Source: Paenibacillus cremeus
GTDB taxonomy: Bacteria > Bacillota > Bacilli > Paenibacillales > NBRC-103111
Reading direction: 5' to 3'
Length of the DNA: 56,233 nucleotides
Assembly (NCBI RefSeq): GCF_007786445.1
Contig: NZ_VNJI01000051.1
Coordinates: forward strand, 1 to 56,233
Below the pieces are notes generated by a model. It saw nothing but the letters and a program-made list of their open reading frames with translations. It had not been told where the DNA came from and did not search any database. Positions 18,369-26,163 of the stretch are shown here, piece after piece; positions within the stretch are counted from its first letter, which is position 1, and each line of letters begins with the position of its first letter. The position numbers and the translations under genes were made by a program.

Positions 18369-18902
18369 ATGGAGAAAAGATGGTACGTCGTGCATACCTA
18401 TTCCGGGTATGAGAACAAGGTTAAGGCAAACTTGGAAAAGCGTGTGGAATCCATGGACATGAAGGATAAGATCTTTCGTGTGCTAGTTCCCATGGAAGAA
18501 GAGCTTGTGAATAAAGACGGCAAGAAAAAGACGGTTATGCGTAAGGTGTATCCGGGCTACGTTCTGGTGGAGATGATCCAAACGGACGATTCCTGGTATG
18601 TCGTGCGCAACACGCCTGGGGTTACCGGGTTTGTAGGGTCAACCGGTTCTGGTTCGAAGCCGACTGCGCTGCTGCCTGAAGAGGTAGAAGCGATTCTTAA
18701 GCACATGGGGATGGAAGAGCCGAAGCCGAAAGTGGATTTCGTGCTCAAAGAAACCGTTCGCGTGAAAGTTGGACCGTTCGCGAACTTTGTCGGCTCGATC
18801 GAAGAGATTTTGTTCGACAAAGGCAAGCTGAAGGTTCATGTCAACATGTTTGGCAGAGAAACTCCGCTGGAGCTCGATTTCAACCAAGTTGAGAAGCTGT
18901 AG
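18369..18902 (+). CDS. nusG: Transcription termination/antitermination factor NusG
   Basis: A 177-residue elongation factor that binds the RNA polymerase clamp and, in Bacillus, stimulates pausing at T-rich non-template sites. The NGN domain begins MEKRWYVVHTYSGYENKVKA and the C-terminal KOW domain contains VRVKVGPFANFVGSIEE. I place the start at ATG 18369 because the protein then matches the 177-residue Bacillus NusG exactly; ATG 18363 is closer to the GGGTGG Shine-Dalgarno and would add two residues. Follows secE and precedes rplK. Confidence 0.95.
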   Translation: MEKRWYVVHTYSGYENKVKANLEKRVESMDMKDKIFRVLVPMEEELVNKDGKKKTVMRKVYPGYVLVEMIQTDDSWYVVRNTPGVTGFVGSTGSGSKPTALLPEEVEAILKHMGMEEPKPKVDFVLKETVRVKVGPFANFVGSIEEILFDKGKLKVHVNMFGRETPLELDFNQVEKL

Positions 18903-18942
18903 TTTGGATTTTCGGCCATACTAGAATGAGGAGGTGCACACA

Positions 18943-19368
18943 ATGGCAAAAAAGGTTATCAAAATGGTAAAACTGCAGGTTCCTGCAGGTAAAGCGAATC
19001 CGGCGCCGCCGATCGGTCCTGCACTTGGTCAAGCAGGGGTTAACATCATGGCGTTCTGTAAAGAGTTTAACGCTCGTACAGCAGATCAAGCAGGTTTGAT
19101 TATTCCTGTTGTGATCACGGTATTCGAAGATCGTTCCTTTACGTTCGAGACTAAGACGCCTCCAGCTGCAGTTCTTCTGCGCGTTGCTGCTGGGATTCCT
19201 AAAGGATCTGGCGAACCGAACAAGAAGAAAGTTGCTACGGTTAAGCGTTCCAAAGTTCGCGAAATCGCTGAGCAAAAAATGCCTGACCTGAACGCTGCAT
19301 CTGTTGAAGCTGCTATGCGTATGATCGAAGGTACGGCTCGCAGCATGGGCGTAGTTATCGAAGACTAA
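18943..19368 (+). CDS. rplK: Ribosomal protein L11
   Basis: A 141-residue protein of the GTPase-associated centre of the large subunit, needed for factor binding and for RelA activation in the stringent response. The N-terminal proline-rich segment PAGKANPAPPIGPALGQAGVN and the RNA-binding C-terminal domain are intact. ATG 18943 follows GAGGAGGTG. It is followed by a probable L1-binding hairpin and rplA. Confidence 0.97.
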   Translation: MAKKVIKMVKLQVPAGKANPAPPIGPALGQAGVNIMAFCKEFNARTADQAGLIIPVVITVFEDRSFTFETKTPPAAVLLRVAAGIPKGSGEPNKKKVATVKRSKVREIAEQKMPDLNAASVEAAMRMIEGTARSMGVVIED

Positions 19369-19398
19369 TTCGGTAACGGGCAGCTCGTGCCCAATTCG

Positions 19399-19424
19399 GT
19401 GGGAGGATATTCCGCTAATACCAC
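19399..19424 (+). promoter_or_regulatory. Candidate L1-binding autoregulatory hairpin
   Basis: GTGG (19399-19402) pairs with CCAC (19421-19424), and an inner GGA/TCC helix leaves an asymmetric internal loop GCTAATA. The layout (GTGGGAGG...CCGCTAATACCAC) resembles the L1 site of 23S rRNA and known mRNA mimics. It lies 16 bases before the rplA start and would let free L1 block its own translation. Confidence 0.5.
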
Positions 19425-19440
19425 ATAGGAGGACTAGAAA

Positions 19441-20133
19441 GTGGCTAAACACGGCAAGAAATACCTTGAAGTAGCCAAGCTGATCAACGCTGAAACGTTC
19501 TATGAACCGGCTGAAGCGATCGAGCTTGTTAAGAAAACAGCACGCGCGAAATTCGACGAAACGGTTGAAGTAGCAGTGCGTTTGGGCGTAGACCCGCGGA
19601 AACAAGACCAAGCTGTTCGTGGTGTAGTTGTATTGCCACACGGTACTGGTAAAACTAAACGTGTTCTTGTATTTGCTAAAGGCGAAAAAGCAAAAGAAGC
19701 AGAAGCGGCTGGCGCTGATTTCGTAGGCGATCTGGACATGATCAACAAAATCCAACAAGGTTGGTTCGACTTTGATGTCTGCGTAGCTACACCGGACATG
19801 ATGAGTGAAGTCGGTAAACTCGGCCGTATCTTGGGTGGTAAAGGTTTGATGCCTAACCCTAAAGCGGGTACAGTTACATTTGACGTAACTAAAGCCGTTC
19901 AGGAAATCAAGGCAGGTAAAATCGAATACCGTCTGGATAAAGCGGGTCAAATCCACGCGCCGATCGGTAAAGTATCCTTCGACGCTGAGAAGCTTGCTGA
20001 GAATTTCAAGGCACTTATCGATGCTTTGAACAGAGCGAAGCCGGCTGCAGCGAAAGGTGTTTACTTGAAAAACGTAGCGGTAGCTTCCACTATGGGCCCT
20101 AGCGCTCGGATTAACGCTGCGAACCTGCGCTAA
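19441..20133 (+). CDS. rplA: Ribosomal protein L1
   Basis: A 230-residue two-domain protein of the mobile L1 stalk, which moves deacylated tRNA out of the E site, and a translational repressor of its own mRNA in many bacteria. The conserved 'GRILGGKGLMPNPKAGTVT' loop is present around residues 120-140. GTG 19441 follows AGGAGG with eight-base spacing. Located in the standard rplK-rplA pair. A long leader follows before rplJ. Confidence 0.97.
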   Translation: MAKHGKKYLEVAKLINAETFYEPAEAIELVKKTARAKFDETVEVAVRLGVDPRKQDQAVRGVVVLPHGTGKTKRVLVFAKGEKAKEAEAAGADFVGDLDMINKIQQGWFDFDVCVATPDMMSEVGKLGRILGGKGLMPNPKAGTVTFDVTKAVQEIKAGKIEYRLDKAGQIHAPIGKVSFDAEKLAENFKALIDALNRAKPAAAKGVYLKNVAVASTMGPSARINAANLR

Positions 20134-20156
20134 TCTTAAATAGCATAGTTTGGTAG

Positions 20157-20185
20157 TTGACTTCAGAAGTCACCCGTGCTAATCT
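20157..20185 (+). promoter_or_regulatory. rplJ-rplL promoter
   Basis: TTGACT (20157-20162), 17-base spacer and TAATCT (20180-20185) with TGC directly before it (extended -10). Expected start near 20192. A second TTGACA at 20242-20247 lacks a good -10. Confidence 0.65.
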
Positions 20186-20191
20186 ATTTAA

Positions 20192-20400
20192 GTTGCAATT
20201 GACATTGTTGTTTGATGAAACGGCAATTGTCAACCAGGTTCTTGACAAACGAATATGCTTACCGTAGACAGTAGGTGCTCGCGTTAGAGCTTAATTCCCT
20301 ACCGAGGTGTTATGATATAAGTTCGGTATTCTTTGCTAGTGATGTACAAAGAATTCGTGAATCATCATGCCTTCGCCTTGTCTGCGAAGGCATTTCGCTT
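20192..20400 (+). promoter_or_regulatory. Ribosomal L10 leader
   Basis: The 370-base gap before rplJ holds a structured leader. The stretch 'accgtagacagtaggtgc...cctaccgaggtg' (20261-20309) is the characteristic L10(L12)4-binding kink-turn region of Firmicute L10 leaders. Upstream, GTTGCAATTG and CAATTGTCAAC form a hairpin (about 20193-20233); downstream, ATGCCTTCGC/GCGAAGGCAT (20367-20393) is a perfect 10-bp terminator-like stem followed by a T-containing run. Excess L10 should bind and shut off rplJ-rplL by attenuation. Confidence 0.85.
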
Positions 20401-20504
20401 TTAATGGCGGATGCTTTCGTAGAACACGAATGTGAACGAGTTGTTTACGAGATAGGCTTCGAAATGTAGAGCAAGCATACTGCTACATGAAAAGAGGTGC
20501 AAAT

Positions 20505-21017
20505 ATGGCAAACACAAAAGTTCTCGAGCAAAAAGCGGCACAAGTAGCTGAGATCAGCGAGAAGCTGAAAGAAAGCTCTTGTACGATTGTTGCGGATTAC
20601 CGCGGATTGAACGTAGCTCAAGTAACTGAGCTTCGTAAACAGCTGCGTGAAGCCGGCATTGAATTCCAAGTGTTGAAAAACACAGTGGTTCGCCGTGCGA
20701 CTGCAAGCGTTGAATTGTCTGCACTGGATGAATACTTGACCGGTCCTACCGCGATTGCATTCAGCAAAGACGAAATCGTAGCTCCAGCAAAAATCTTGTC
20801 TGATTTCGCTAAGAAAAACGACAAGCTGAGCGTAAAAGCGGGTGTGGTTGAAGGTAAAGTCGTTGACGTTACTCAAATCCAAGCTTTGGCAGCATTGCCT
20901 TCCAGAGAAGGCCTTCTGTCCATGTTGCTCAGCGTGCTTCAAGCTCCTATGCGCAACTTCGCCCTTGCGGTTAAGGCTGTTGCAGAGAAGCAAGAAGGCG
21001 GAGCGCAAGAAGCTTAA
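20505..21017 (+). CDS. rplJ: Ribosomal protein L10
   Basis: A 170-residue protein that anchors L7/L12 dimers to the large subunit, forming the stalk. The N-terminal rRNA-binding part includes 'VADYRGLNVAQVTELRKQLREAGIE' and the C-terminal helix (about 135-165) holds the L12-binding sites. ATG 20505 follows AGAGGTG. It is expected to repress its own expression through the leader upstream. Confidence 0.97.
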   Translation: MANTKVLEQKAAQVAEISEKLKESSCTIVADYRGLNVAQVTELRKQLREAGIEFQVLKNTVVRRATASVELSALDEYLTGPTAIAFSKDEIVAPAKILSDFAKKNDKLSVKAGVVEGKVVDVTQIQALAALPSREGLLSMLLSVLQAPMRNFALAVKAVAEKQEGGAQEA

Positions 21018-21073
21018 TTGTTTTAGCTTTTTCCAAAAAAATAATCTATCGAAGATACAATGGAGGTTTAACC

Positions 21074-21436
21074 ATGAGCAAAGAGCAAATCTTGGAAGCC
21101 ATTAAAGGCATGACTGTACTTGAACTGAACGACCTGGTTAAAGCAATCGAAGAGGAGTTCGGCGTAACAGCAGCAGCTCCGGTTGCAGTAGTAGCTGGCG
21201 GCGGCGCAGCAGAAGTTGCTGAGCAAACTGAATTCGACGTAATCTTGATGAACGCTGGTGCTTCCAAAATCAACGTTATCAAAGTTGTTCGCGAAATCAC
21301 AGGCCTTGGCTTGAAAGAAGCTAAAGATCTCGTAGACGGCGCACCTAAGCCGCTTAAAGAGAAAATCGGTAAAGAAGAAGCTGAAGGTATCAAAGCTAAA
21401 TTGACAGAAGCAGGCGCTACTGTTGAAGTGAAGTAA
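21074..21436 (+). CDS. rplL: Ribosomal protein L7/L12
   Basis: A 120-residue acidic stalk protein. An N-terminal dimerisation domain (1-35), an alanine/glycine-rich hinge (36-52, AAAPVAVVAGGGAAE) and a C-terminal factor-binding domain (53-120, with 'INVIKVVREITGLGLKEAKDLV') are clear. ATG 21074 follows TGGAGGT. Followed by an intrinsic terminator, as is usual before the gene for the small methyltransferase. Confidence 0.97.
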   Translation: MSKEQILEAIKGMTVLELNDLVKAIEEEFGVTAAAPVAVVAGGGAAEVAEQTEFDVILMNAGASKINVIKVVREITGLGLKEAKDLVDGAPKPLKEKIGKEEAEGIKAKLTEAGATVEVK

Positions 21437-21450
21437 TTTCAGCTTAAAGC

Positions 21451-21489
21451 ACCCCTTGCAGAGGCGACTCTTCAAGGGGTTTTCCTTTT
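21451..21489 (+). terminator. Terminator after rplL
   Basis: ACCCCTTG/CAAGGGGT with an inner AGAG/CTCT helix and GCGA tetraloop, followed by TTTTCCTTTT. The interrupted T-run suggests partial readthrough into the next gene. Confidence 0.85.
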
Positions 21490-21517
21490 CGAAGTAGAGT
21501 GAAGGAGGGGTAATCGC

Positions 21518-22114
21518 TTGTCGGAGCACTATTATACAAAGAAGCCGAGCGTTGCGCATGATCTGCATACAATTGAAGAAACGATGCGCGGTCGTAAATA
21601 TGTGTTTACAACAGATGCCGGTGTATTCTCCAAGCGGGGGGTGGATTACGGATCAAGGCTGCTGGTCGAAACCATGCAGTTTGCAGAGGGCGCGCGGGTA
21701 TTGGATGTCGGCTGTGGCTATGGAACGATGGGGCTTGCGGCGGCTGTGCTTGCAGTTCGGGGCTCGGTGACGATGGTGGACATCAATGAAAGAGCGATCG
21801 AGCTCGCAAAAAGCAACGCGGCTCGCAATCACATTTCGAATGTACATATTATGCAAAGTGATTTATTGGCGCAGGTAATGAATCAAAGCTTCGACGTGGT
21901 GTTGACGAATCCTCCGATTCGAGCAGGGAAGGAAACGGTGCATCGCATTTTCGAACAAGCACACGAGGTGCTCGTTCCAGGTGGAGCGCTGTGGGTTGTC
22001 ATTCAGAAGAAGCAAGGAGCACCGTCGGCGGTGGCCAAGTTGGAGACGCTGTTTACCAAGGTGGAAGAAGTAGAACGCGACAAGGGGTATTGGATCCTGA
22101 AAGCCACCAAATAG
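21518..22114 (+). CDS. Class I SAM-dependent methyltransferase (YbxB, RsmC-like)
   Basis: A 198-residue Rossmann-fold methyltransferase of the RsmC/YbxB type. Motif I is VLDVGCGYGTMG (about residues 61-72), the acidic post-I residue lies in TMVDINERAIELA, and motif IV is TNPPIRAGKE, where NPP indicates an exocyclic amine of a base as target; the likely substrate is a guanine in rRNA (m2G). The TTG start at 21518 follows AAGGAGGGG with ideal spacing. It sits between rplL and rpoB as in most Bacilli. Exact target not established. Confidence 0.88.
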   Translation: MSEHYYTKKPSVAHDLHTIEETMRGRKYVFTTDAGVFSKRGVDYGSRLLVETMQFAEGARVLDVGCGYGTMGLAAAVLAVRGSVTMVDINERAIELAKSNAARNHISNVHIMQSDLLAQVMNQSFDVVLTNPPIRAGKETVHRIFEQAHEVLVPGGALWVVIQKKQGAPSAVAKLETLFTKVEEVERDKGYWILKATK

Positions 22115-22149
22115 CTTGAAAACCGATTTATACCGCAACAGGAAAAATG

Positions 22150-22178
22150 TTGACTTGCATTGCTCAATGTGGTACTAT
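22150..22178 (+). promoter_or_regulatory. rpoB promoter P1
   Basis: TTGACT (22150-22155), 17-base spacer and TACTAT (22173-22178) preceded by TGg. An overlapping alternative is TTGCAT (22155-22160) with TATAAA (22179-22184). Confidence 0.65.
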
Positions 22179-22199
22179 TATAAAATGTCAGCATTATGA

Positions 22200-22229
22200 T
22201 TGGGTTTTATGTCTTTAGTTTGCTAAAAT
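22200..22229 (+). promoter_or_regulatory. rpoB candidate promoter P2
   Basis: TGC followed by TAAAAT (22224-22229) is an extended -10; TTGGGT (22200-22205) is 18 bases upstream. Confidence 0.4.
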
Positions 22230-22472
22230 GTCAAGATATTTTTCGTGCCTGGTTGAATAAAATGTTGGCGTTATACGTATAATGTCTAAGTTTTAGGTAC
22301 AACCTACATGGTATGAAGAAAATTATGGTAAGTTGAAGGATGGTCTCCAATTCATTGTTAAGTGATTAGAAGCTTTCTAAAGAAGTTCCAACTTCGGGCG
22401 GCAATTACTCGAGAAGGCTTCCAAGAGGCTTTTATTTTGTTCTATTGAGTAGACATGAGGGGTGAATCTAAG

Positions 22473-25400
22473 TTGGCGGGTCATCTTGTTCAATTAGGTC
22501 GACGTAAACGCAGGTCGTACGCGCGGATCAATGAGGTTCTGGAGGTTCCGAATCTGATTGAAATCCAACAAAAATCGTATCAATGGTTTTTGGATGAAGG
22601 ATTGCGTGAAATGTTTCAGGATATTTCCCCGATTCAAGACTTTACGGGGAATTTAGTGCTGGAGTTTATCGATTATAGCTTGGGAGAGCCTAAGTATTCG
22701 GTAGATGAATCCAAGGAACGCGACGTCACCTTTGCAGCGCCGCTTCGTGTAAAAGTACGTCTGATCAATAAGGAAACCGGCGAGGTCAAGGAGCAGGAAG
22801 TCTTTATGGGCGATTTCCCTCTCATGACAGAAACGGGGACCTTTATCATCAATGGTGCCGAACGGGTTATCGTCAGTCAGCTGGTTCGTTCTCCTAGTGT
22901 TTATTTTAGCACGAAAGTGGACAAAAACGGCAAGAAAACTTATACCGCGACTGTCATTCCTAACCGTGGCGCATGGCTTGAGCTTGAAACGGATGCCAAG
23001 GATATCATTTACGTGCGGATCGACCGTACGCGTAAGATTCCAGTGACCGTATTGCTTAGAGCGCTTGGGTTCGGATCGGATGCGGAAATCATAGATTTGC
23101 TCGGTGATGACGAGTACATCCGCAATACGCTGGACAAAGATAACACCGATTCAACCGACAAAGCGTTGATCGAGATTTATGAGCGTCTCCGTCCGGGTGA
23201 GCCACCGACGTTGGATAACGCGAGAAGCTTGCTGATCGCACGTTTCTTCGATCCAAAGCGGTATGACTTGGCAAACGTGGGTCGTTACAAAATTAACAAA
23301 AAACTGCATATCAAAAACCGACTATTCAATCAGCGGTTGGCAGAAACCTTGGTTGATCCAGATACGGGTGAAATCATTGCGGAAGCGGGTCAGGTGATCG
23401 ATCGTCGCTTGCTTGATGCCATCATACCGAACTTGGAGAACAACATCGGATTTAAGGAATATACGGCAGTGAATGGTGTGATGGAGACGAACCAAATTCC
23501 ATTACAGACGATTAGCGTGTATTCTCCGATCGAGGATGGCAAAGTAGTTAAAGTCATTGCGAACGGCAAGATTGATAAGACGGTTAAGAATATTACTCCG
23601 GCAGACATTATTGCTTCGATTAACTATTTCATGGACTTACTTCATGGTATCGGAAGCACGGATGATATTGACCACTTGGGTAACCGTCGTTTGCGTTCGG
23701 TAGGCGAGTTGCTCCAGAACCAATTCCGTATCGGTCTATCCCGTATGGAGCGTGTGGTTCGTGAGCGGATGTCGATCCAAGACGTCAACACGATTACGCC
23801 ACAGCAGCTGATCAACATCAGACCGGTCATCGCGTCGATTAAAGAGTTCTTTGGAAGCTCCCAGCTGTCGCAGTTTATGGATCAGACGAACCCGCTGGCC
23901 GAGTTGACGCATAAGCGTCGTTTGTCTGCACTGGGACCTGGTGGTTTGACGAGAGAGCGGGCGGGCTTTGAAGTGCGCGACGTGCATCACTCCCACTATG
24001 GGCGGATGTGTCCGATTGAGACGCCTGAGGGACCGAACATCGGTTTGATCAACTCGCTGTCTACTTTTGCAAGAGTGAACGAGTTCGGATTTATTGAGGC
24101 GCCATATCGCCACGTAGATCCGAATACCGGCGTGGTAACCGATGATATCGCTTATCTGACGGCGGATGAAGAGGATAACTACGTAGTCGCACAGGCGAAT
24201 GCTGAACTGACTGAAGACGGCAAATTCGCCAATGATTCCGTTATCGTGCGTTACAAGGATGATATCCTGACGCTTTCAAAAGATCGGGTAGACTACATGG
24301 ACGTTTCGCCGAAGCAGGTTGTGTCCGTAGCTACGGCGCTCATTCCGTTTCTTGAGAACGATGACTCCAACCGTGCGCTCATGGGTTCCAACATGCAGCG
24401 GCAGGCCGTTCCGCTTTTGATTCCAAAGGCGCCTCTCGTAGGTACAGGGATGGAGCACAAATCCGCGAAGGATTCCGGGGTTTGTATCGTATCCAAAGTG
24501 AACGGTGTTGTAGAACGCGTATCCGCTAATGAGATTTGGGTCCGCCGCCAGGAGATGGTGGATGGCCGTCTGGTGAACGGGGATCTCGTTAAGCATAAAC
24601 TGCATAAATTTTTGCGCTCCAACCAAGGGACTTGCATTAACCAACGTCCGATTTGCCACAAAGGCGAGCAAGTTCGCGTAGGTGACATTTTGGCGGACGG
24701 TCCTTCGACGGAGCAAGGAGAATTGGCGCTGGGCCGTAACGTAGTCGTCGCGTTTATGACGTGGGAAGGCTACAACTACGAGGATGCCATTCTGCTAAGC
24801 GAAAAGCTGGTGAAGGAAGATGTGTACACTTCCATTCACATTGAAGAATATGAATCCGAATCCCGCGATACGAAGCTGGGTCCGGAAGAAATCACTCGCG
24901 ACATTCCGAACGTTGGGGAAGACGCGCTCAAGAATCTCGACGAGCGCGGCATTATCCGTGTCGGTGCAGAGATTGCCGCTGGCGACATTCTCGTTGGTAA
25001 AGTAACGCCTAAAGGGGTTACGGAGCTTACGGCGGAAGAGCGTCTCCTGCACGCAATCTTCGGTGAGAAAGCGCGCGAAGTTCGTGATACCTCTCTCCGT
25101 GTACCGCACGGTACCGATGGTATTGTCGTAGATGTCAAAGTATTTACCCGTGAGAATGGCGACGAGCTTCCTCCTGGGGTTAACCAATTGGTACGCGTCT
25201 ATATCGCTCAGAAACGGAAAATTTCCGAAGGCGATAAAATGGCGGGTCGCCACGGTAACAAAGGGGTTATCGCACGCATCCTGCCAGAAGAGGACATGCC
25301 GTTCATGCCGGATGGCACACCTGTAGAAGTCGTTCTTAACCCGTTGGGCGTACCTTCGCGGATGAACATCGGTCAGGTGCTTGAGGTTCACTTGGGGATG

Positions 25401-26009
25401 GCGGCAAGATTCCTTGGTATTCACACAGCATCTCCTGTATTTGACGGAGCGCGTGAGTATGACGTGTTTGATGCGATGGAAGAAGCTGGCATGCAGCGTA
25501 ACGGTAAGACGTTGCTCTACGATGGTCGTACCGGTGATCCGTTTGAACGTGAAGTTACAGTCGGCGTCATGTACATGATCAAACTGGCGCACATGGTTGA
25601 TGATAAGATTCATGCGCGGTCCACTGGACCGTACTCGTTGGTTACGCAGCAACCGCTCGGTGGTAAAGCACAGTTCGGTGGACAGCGTTTCGGGGAGATG
25701 GAGGTATGGGCGCTTGAAGCTTACGGTGCCGCATATACTCTGCAAGAAATTTTGACTGTCAAATCCGATGACGTGGTTGGACGCGTGAAGACCTACGAAT
25801 CGATTGTTAAAGGTGAGAATGTTCCTGAGCCGGGTGTTCCGGAATCCTTCAAGGTATTGATCAAAGAGCTTCAAAGCTTGGGTATGGACGTTAAGATCCT
25901 CTCCGAGAACGAAGAAGAGATCGAGATGAAGGAAATGGACGATGACGACGAGGTAACCAGCGATAAGCTGAATCTCAATCTTGAAGGCGCAGAGCTCGGT
26001 GTAGAATAA
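22473..26009 (+). CDS. rpoB: RNA polymerase beta subunit
   Basis: A 1178-residue catalytic subunit of RNA polymerase. The rifampicin-pocket segment (SSQLSQFMDQTNPLAELTHKRR, about residues 466-487) has the usual sensitive-type residues at the Gln, Asp, His and Ser positions. The conserved 'GDKMAGRHGNKG' and C-terminal 'GQRFGEMEVWALEAYGAA' blocks are intact. TTG 22473 is chosen: AGGGGTGA lies seven bases upstream and the protein then starts MAGHLVQLGRR like Bacillus RpoB, whereas the ATG at 22455 precedes the Shine-Dalgarno. Followed by rpoC after a 154-base structured spacer. Confidence 0.97.
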   Translation: MAGHLVQLGRRKRRSYARINEVLEVPNLIEIQQKSYQWFLDEGLREMFQDISPIQDFTGNLVLEFIDYSLGEPKYSVDESKERDVTFAAPLRVKVRLINKETGEVKEQEVFMGDFPLMTETGTFIINGAERVIVSQLVRSPSVYFSTKVDKNGKKTYTATVIPNRGAWLELETDAKDIIYVRIDRTRKIPVTVLLRALGFGSDAEIIDLLGDDEYIRNTLDKDNTDSTDKALIEIYERLRPGEPPTLDNARSLLIARFFDPKRYDLANVGRYKINKKLHIKNRLFNQRLAETLVDPDTGEIIAEAGQVIDRRLLDAIIPNLENNIGFKEYTAVNGVMETNQIPLQTISVYSPIEDGKVVKVIANGKIDKTVKNITPADIIASINYFMDLLHGIGSTDDIDHLGNRRLRSVGELLQNQFRIGLSRMERVVRERMSIQDVNTITPQQLINIRPVIASIKEFFGSSQLSQFMDQTNPLAELTHKRRLSALGPGGLTRERAGFEVRDVHHSHYGRMCPIETPEGPNIGLINSLSTFARVNEFGFIEAPYRHVDPNTGVVTDDIAYLTADEEDNYVVAQANAELTEDGKFANDSVIVRYKDDILTLSKDRVDYMDVSPKQVVSVATALIPFLENDDSNRALMGSNMQRQAVPLLIPKAPLVGTGMEHKSAKDSGVCIVSKVNGVVERVSANEIWVRRQEMVDGRLVNGDLVKHKLHKFLRSNQGTCINQRPICHKGEQVRVGDILADGPSTEQGELALGRNVVVAFMTWEGYNYEDAILLSEKLVKEDVYTSIHIEEYESESRDTKLGPEEITRDIPNVGEDALKNLDERGIIRVGAEIAAGDILVGKVTPKGVTELTAEERLLHAIFGEKAREVRDTSLRVPHGTDGIVVDVKVFTRENGDELPPGVNQLVRVYIAQKRKISEGDKMAGRHGNKGVIARILPEEDMPFMPDGTPVEVVLNPLGVPSRMNIGQVLEVHLGMAARFLGIHTASPVFDGAREYDVFDAMEEAGMQRNGKTLLYDGRTGDPFEREVTVGVMYMIKLAHMVDDKIHARSTGPYSLVTQQPLGGKAQFGGQRFGEMEVWALEAYGAAYTLQEILTVKSDDVVGRVKTYESIVKGENVPEPGVPESFKVLIKELQSLGMDVKILSENEEEIEMKEMDDDDEVTSDKLNLNLEGAELGVE

Positions 26010-26062
26010 GGGCTGCAGCGCAGGACGTTAGTAAAGTGGGCCACTAAGCACACAAGTAGGAT

Positions 26063-26094
26063 CATGGGCATCGGCCGCAGGGTCGGTGTCTATG
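26063..26094 (+). other. Stable hairpin in the rpoB-rpoC spacer
   Basis: CATGGGCATCGGCC and GGTCGGTGTCTATG pair over 14 positions (with several G-U) around a GCAG tetraloop. No T-run follows, so it is not a terminator; an RNA processing or stability element is possible. Confidence 0.5.
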
Positions 26095-26163
26095 GTCATC
26101 ACGAATAACACTTCGCATCCTAAGATGCAGTAAGTTCCACAATAGCTGGAGGAGGGTTGCTCC

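Larger units (their letters stand above)
22115..22472 (+). other. rpoB upstream region with promoters and repeats
   Basis: A 358-base gene-free stretch. It holds two or three candidate promoters, three copies of TAAAATGT(C/T) at 22181, 22224 and 22258, a small hairpin GAAGTTCCAACTTC near 22383-22397 and a weak AAGGCTTCCAAGAGGCTTTT element near 22422. No open frame with a ribosome binding site is seen. Confidence 0.6.

Noticed and set aside
20275..20469. 64-codon frame in the rplJ leader
   Set aside because: It runs through the conserved L10 leader structure, lacks a Shine-Dalgarno, and its sequence follows RNA structure rather than protein constraint.
22455..22472. ATG start six codons upstream for rpoB
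   Set aside because: The Shine-Dalgarno AGGGGTGA lies after this ATG; TTG 22473 has correct spacing and gives the family N-terminus.
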